Positions 22,414 to 23,192 of a DNA stretch of 23,192 nucleotides are shown piece by piece. Below the pieces are notes generated by a model. The model had not been told where the DNA came from and ran no database searches. It saw only the letters and a program-made list of their open reading frames with translations. How positions within the stretch are numbered: position 1 is the first letter of the stretch; each line of letters begins with the position of its first letter. The position numbers and the translations under genes are program-made. This DNA is from a virus, in IMG/VR virus record IMGVR_UViG_3300020457_000103, positions 1 through 23,192 of that record. One strand, 5' to 3'.

Positions 22414-23192
22414 CAATATCAAGTGCAAATAATACTCCAAGAGTAATTTACACAGCTACGGCAAGTCAAACAGTTTTTACAATACCATTTGAGTTTTTTG
22501 CTGTAACTGATGTTAAAGTATATGTTGGCTCTACTTTAGCTACATACAGTACAAACCCGACAACAACTACTCAATTTAGTATTCAAGCAACAACATCTCC
22601 ATCAGATAGTGCTTATGAATATGGTTCAGGTGGTACACTTACATTTGGATCTGGACAAACTGCAGGTACAGTAATTACTGTATTAAGAAGAATAACAATA
22701 GAAAGAACAGTAGATTTTCCTACAAGTTCTAGTTTAGATATAACAAGTCTTAATACTGAACAAGATCAAGGTATTGCTATCTTTGGTGATCTTAATGATA
22801 AAATATCAAGAAGCATTACACAAAATGATTATGATGAAAGTGCAACACTTACATTACCTGCTAAAACAGATAGAGCAAGTAAAACTCTAGCGTTTGATTC
22901 AAGTGGTAATGTTATTGCTCAATCTGCTCAAGGGGTACAAACAGTAAATGTGGCTACAGGTGATGCAGGTACAAGTGCAACTTCAACATATGATGCTACT
23001 ACAGGAGTTCTTAATTTAACTATACCTAGAGGTTCTGATGGTACACAAGGCCCTGCAGGTGCAGACGGATCAGATGGTATTTTCTTATCTATTGCTAGTC
23101 AATCTGAAGCACAAGCAGGTACAGAAAACACGAAAGGTATGACACCTCTTCGTACAAAAGAAGCAATTAGTGCACAGGTTGGTGCAATTTCT
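22410..23192 (+). CDS. Tail fibre, T7 gp17-like N-terminus (partial)
   Basis: The first 261 codons of a tail fibre gene, cut by the window end with no stop. Residues 1-150 match the T7 gp17 N-terminal tail-attachment domain in pattern: VIYTATASQTVFTIPFEFF (12-30), then LRRITIERTVDFPTSSSLD and LNTEQDQGIAIFGDLNDKI. After this come a beta-rich linker, a collagen-like Gly-X-Y stretch (GSDGTQGPAGADGSDG, 208-223) and a fibre-type repeat start (ASQSEAQAGTENTKGMTPLR). The receptor-binding end is outside the window. ATG overlaps the gp16-like stop (ATGA), so translation is coupled. Confidence 0.9.
   Translation, partial: MTISSANNTPRVIYTATASQTVFTIPFEFFAVTDVKVYVGSTLATYSTNPTTTTQFSIQATTSPSDSAYEYGSGGTLTFGSGQTAGTVITVLRRITIERTVDFPTSSSLDITSLNTEQDQGIAIFGDLNDKISRSITQNDYDESATLTLPAKTDRASKTLAFDSSGNVIAQSAQGVQTVNVATGDAGTSATSTYDATTGVLNLTIPRGSDGTQGPAGADGSDGIFLSIASQSEAQAGTENTKGMTPLRTKEAISAQVGAIS

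Noticed and set aside
1-23192. CRISPR arrays, insertion sequences, integrase or attachment sites
   Set aside because: No regularly spaced repeats, transposase or integrase motifs were seen on either strand.

Overview
The window is part of the genome of an AT-rich, T7-like (short-tailed, podovirus-type) bacteriophage. The evidence is one long plus-strand virion module in classic T7 order: terminase small and large subunits, portal, scaffold, gp13-like protein, major capsid protein, tail tubular proteins A and B, three ejection proteins corresponding to T7 gp14, gp15 and gp16, and the start of a T7 gp17-type tail fibre. Low GC, lysine-rich small proteins and family resemblance to phages known mostly from marine metagenomes suggest an aquatic host with an AT-rich genome; this is inference. 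There is no RNA polymerase, DNA polymerase, integrase or recognisable lysis gene here, so those modules lie outside or are unrecognised.

Region 1 (1-1546, minus strand): two hypothetical genes (106 and 164 aa) and a previously hidden 55-aa membrane protein (833-1000) placed just behind a rho-independent terminator. Between them, 327-832 is gene-poor and full of structure: two diverged tandem repeats (376-542), one carrying a perfect hairpin, and a chain of hairpins (652-827).

Region 2 (996-2357): a large, diverged inverted repeat. The left arm holds the intact 164-aa gene with promoter, ribosome binding site and terminator. The right arm holds a degraded mirror copy on the plus strand. The symmetry centre is a compact hairpin near 1718. 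This block sits at the switch point between the minus-strand region and the plus-strand virion module.

Region 3 (2383-5894): terS with a good sigma70-like promoter, a three-tier stem-loop (2850-2919), then nine short, mostly very basic, tightly overlapping genes ahead of terL. Two of these look like the DUF6321 and DUF5872 families and one has a small HNH-type motif. The position suggests a role in packaging or DNA condensation, but this is unproven.

Region 4 (5875-23192): terL, a Pro/Gly-rich small protein, portal, a Bbp19-like small protein, scaffold, gp13-like protein, capsid, an 82-aa candidate capsid-associated protein, a GNRA-loop hairpin in the position of the T7 T-phi terminator, tail tube proteins, the ejection proteins and the tail fibre. 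The 1478-aa gp16-like protein appears to carry an embedded HExxH metallopeptidase-like domain. Most genes overlap by 1-20 bases, indicating translational coupling along a single late operon.
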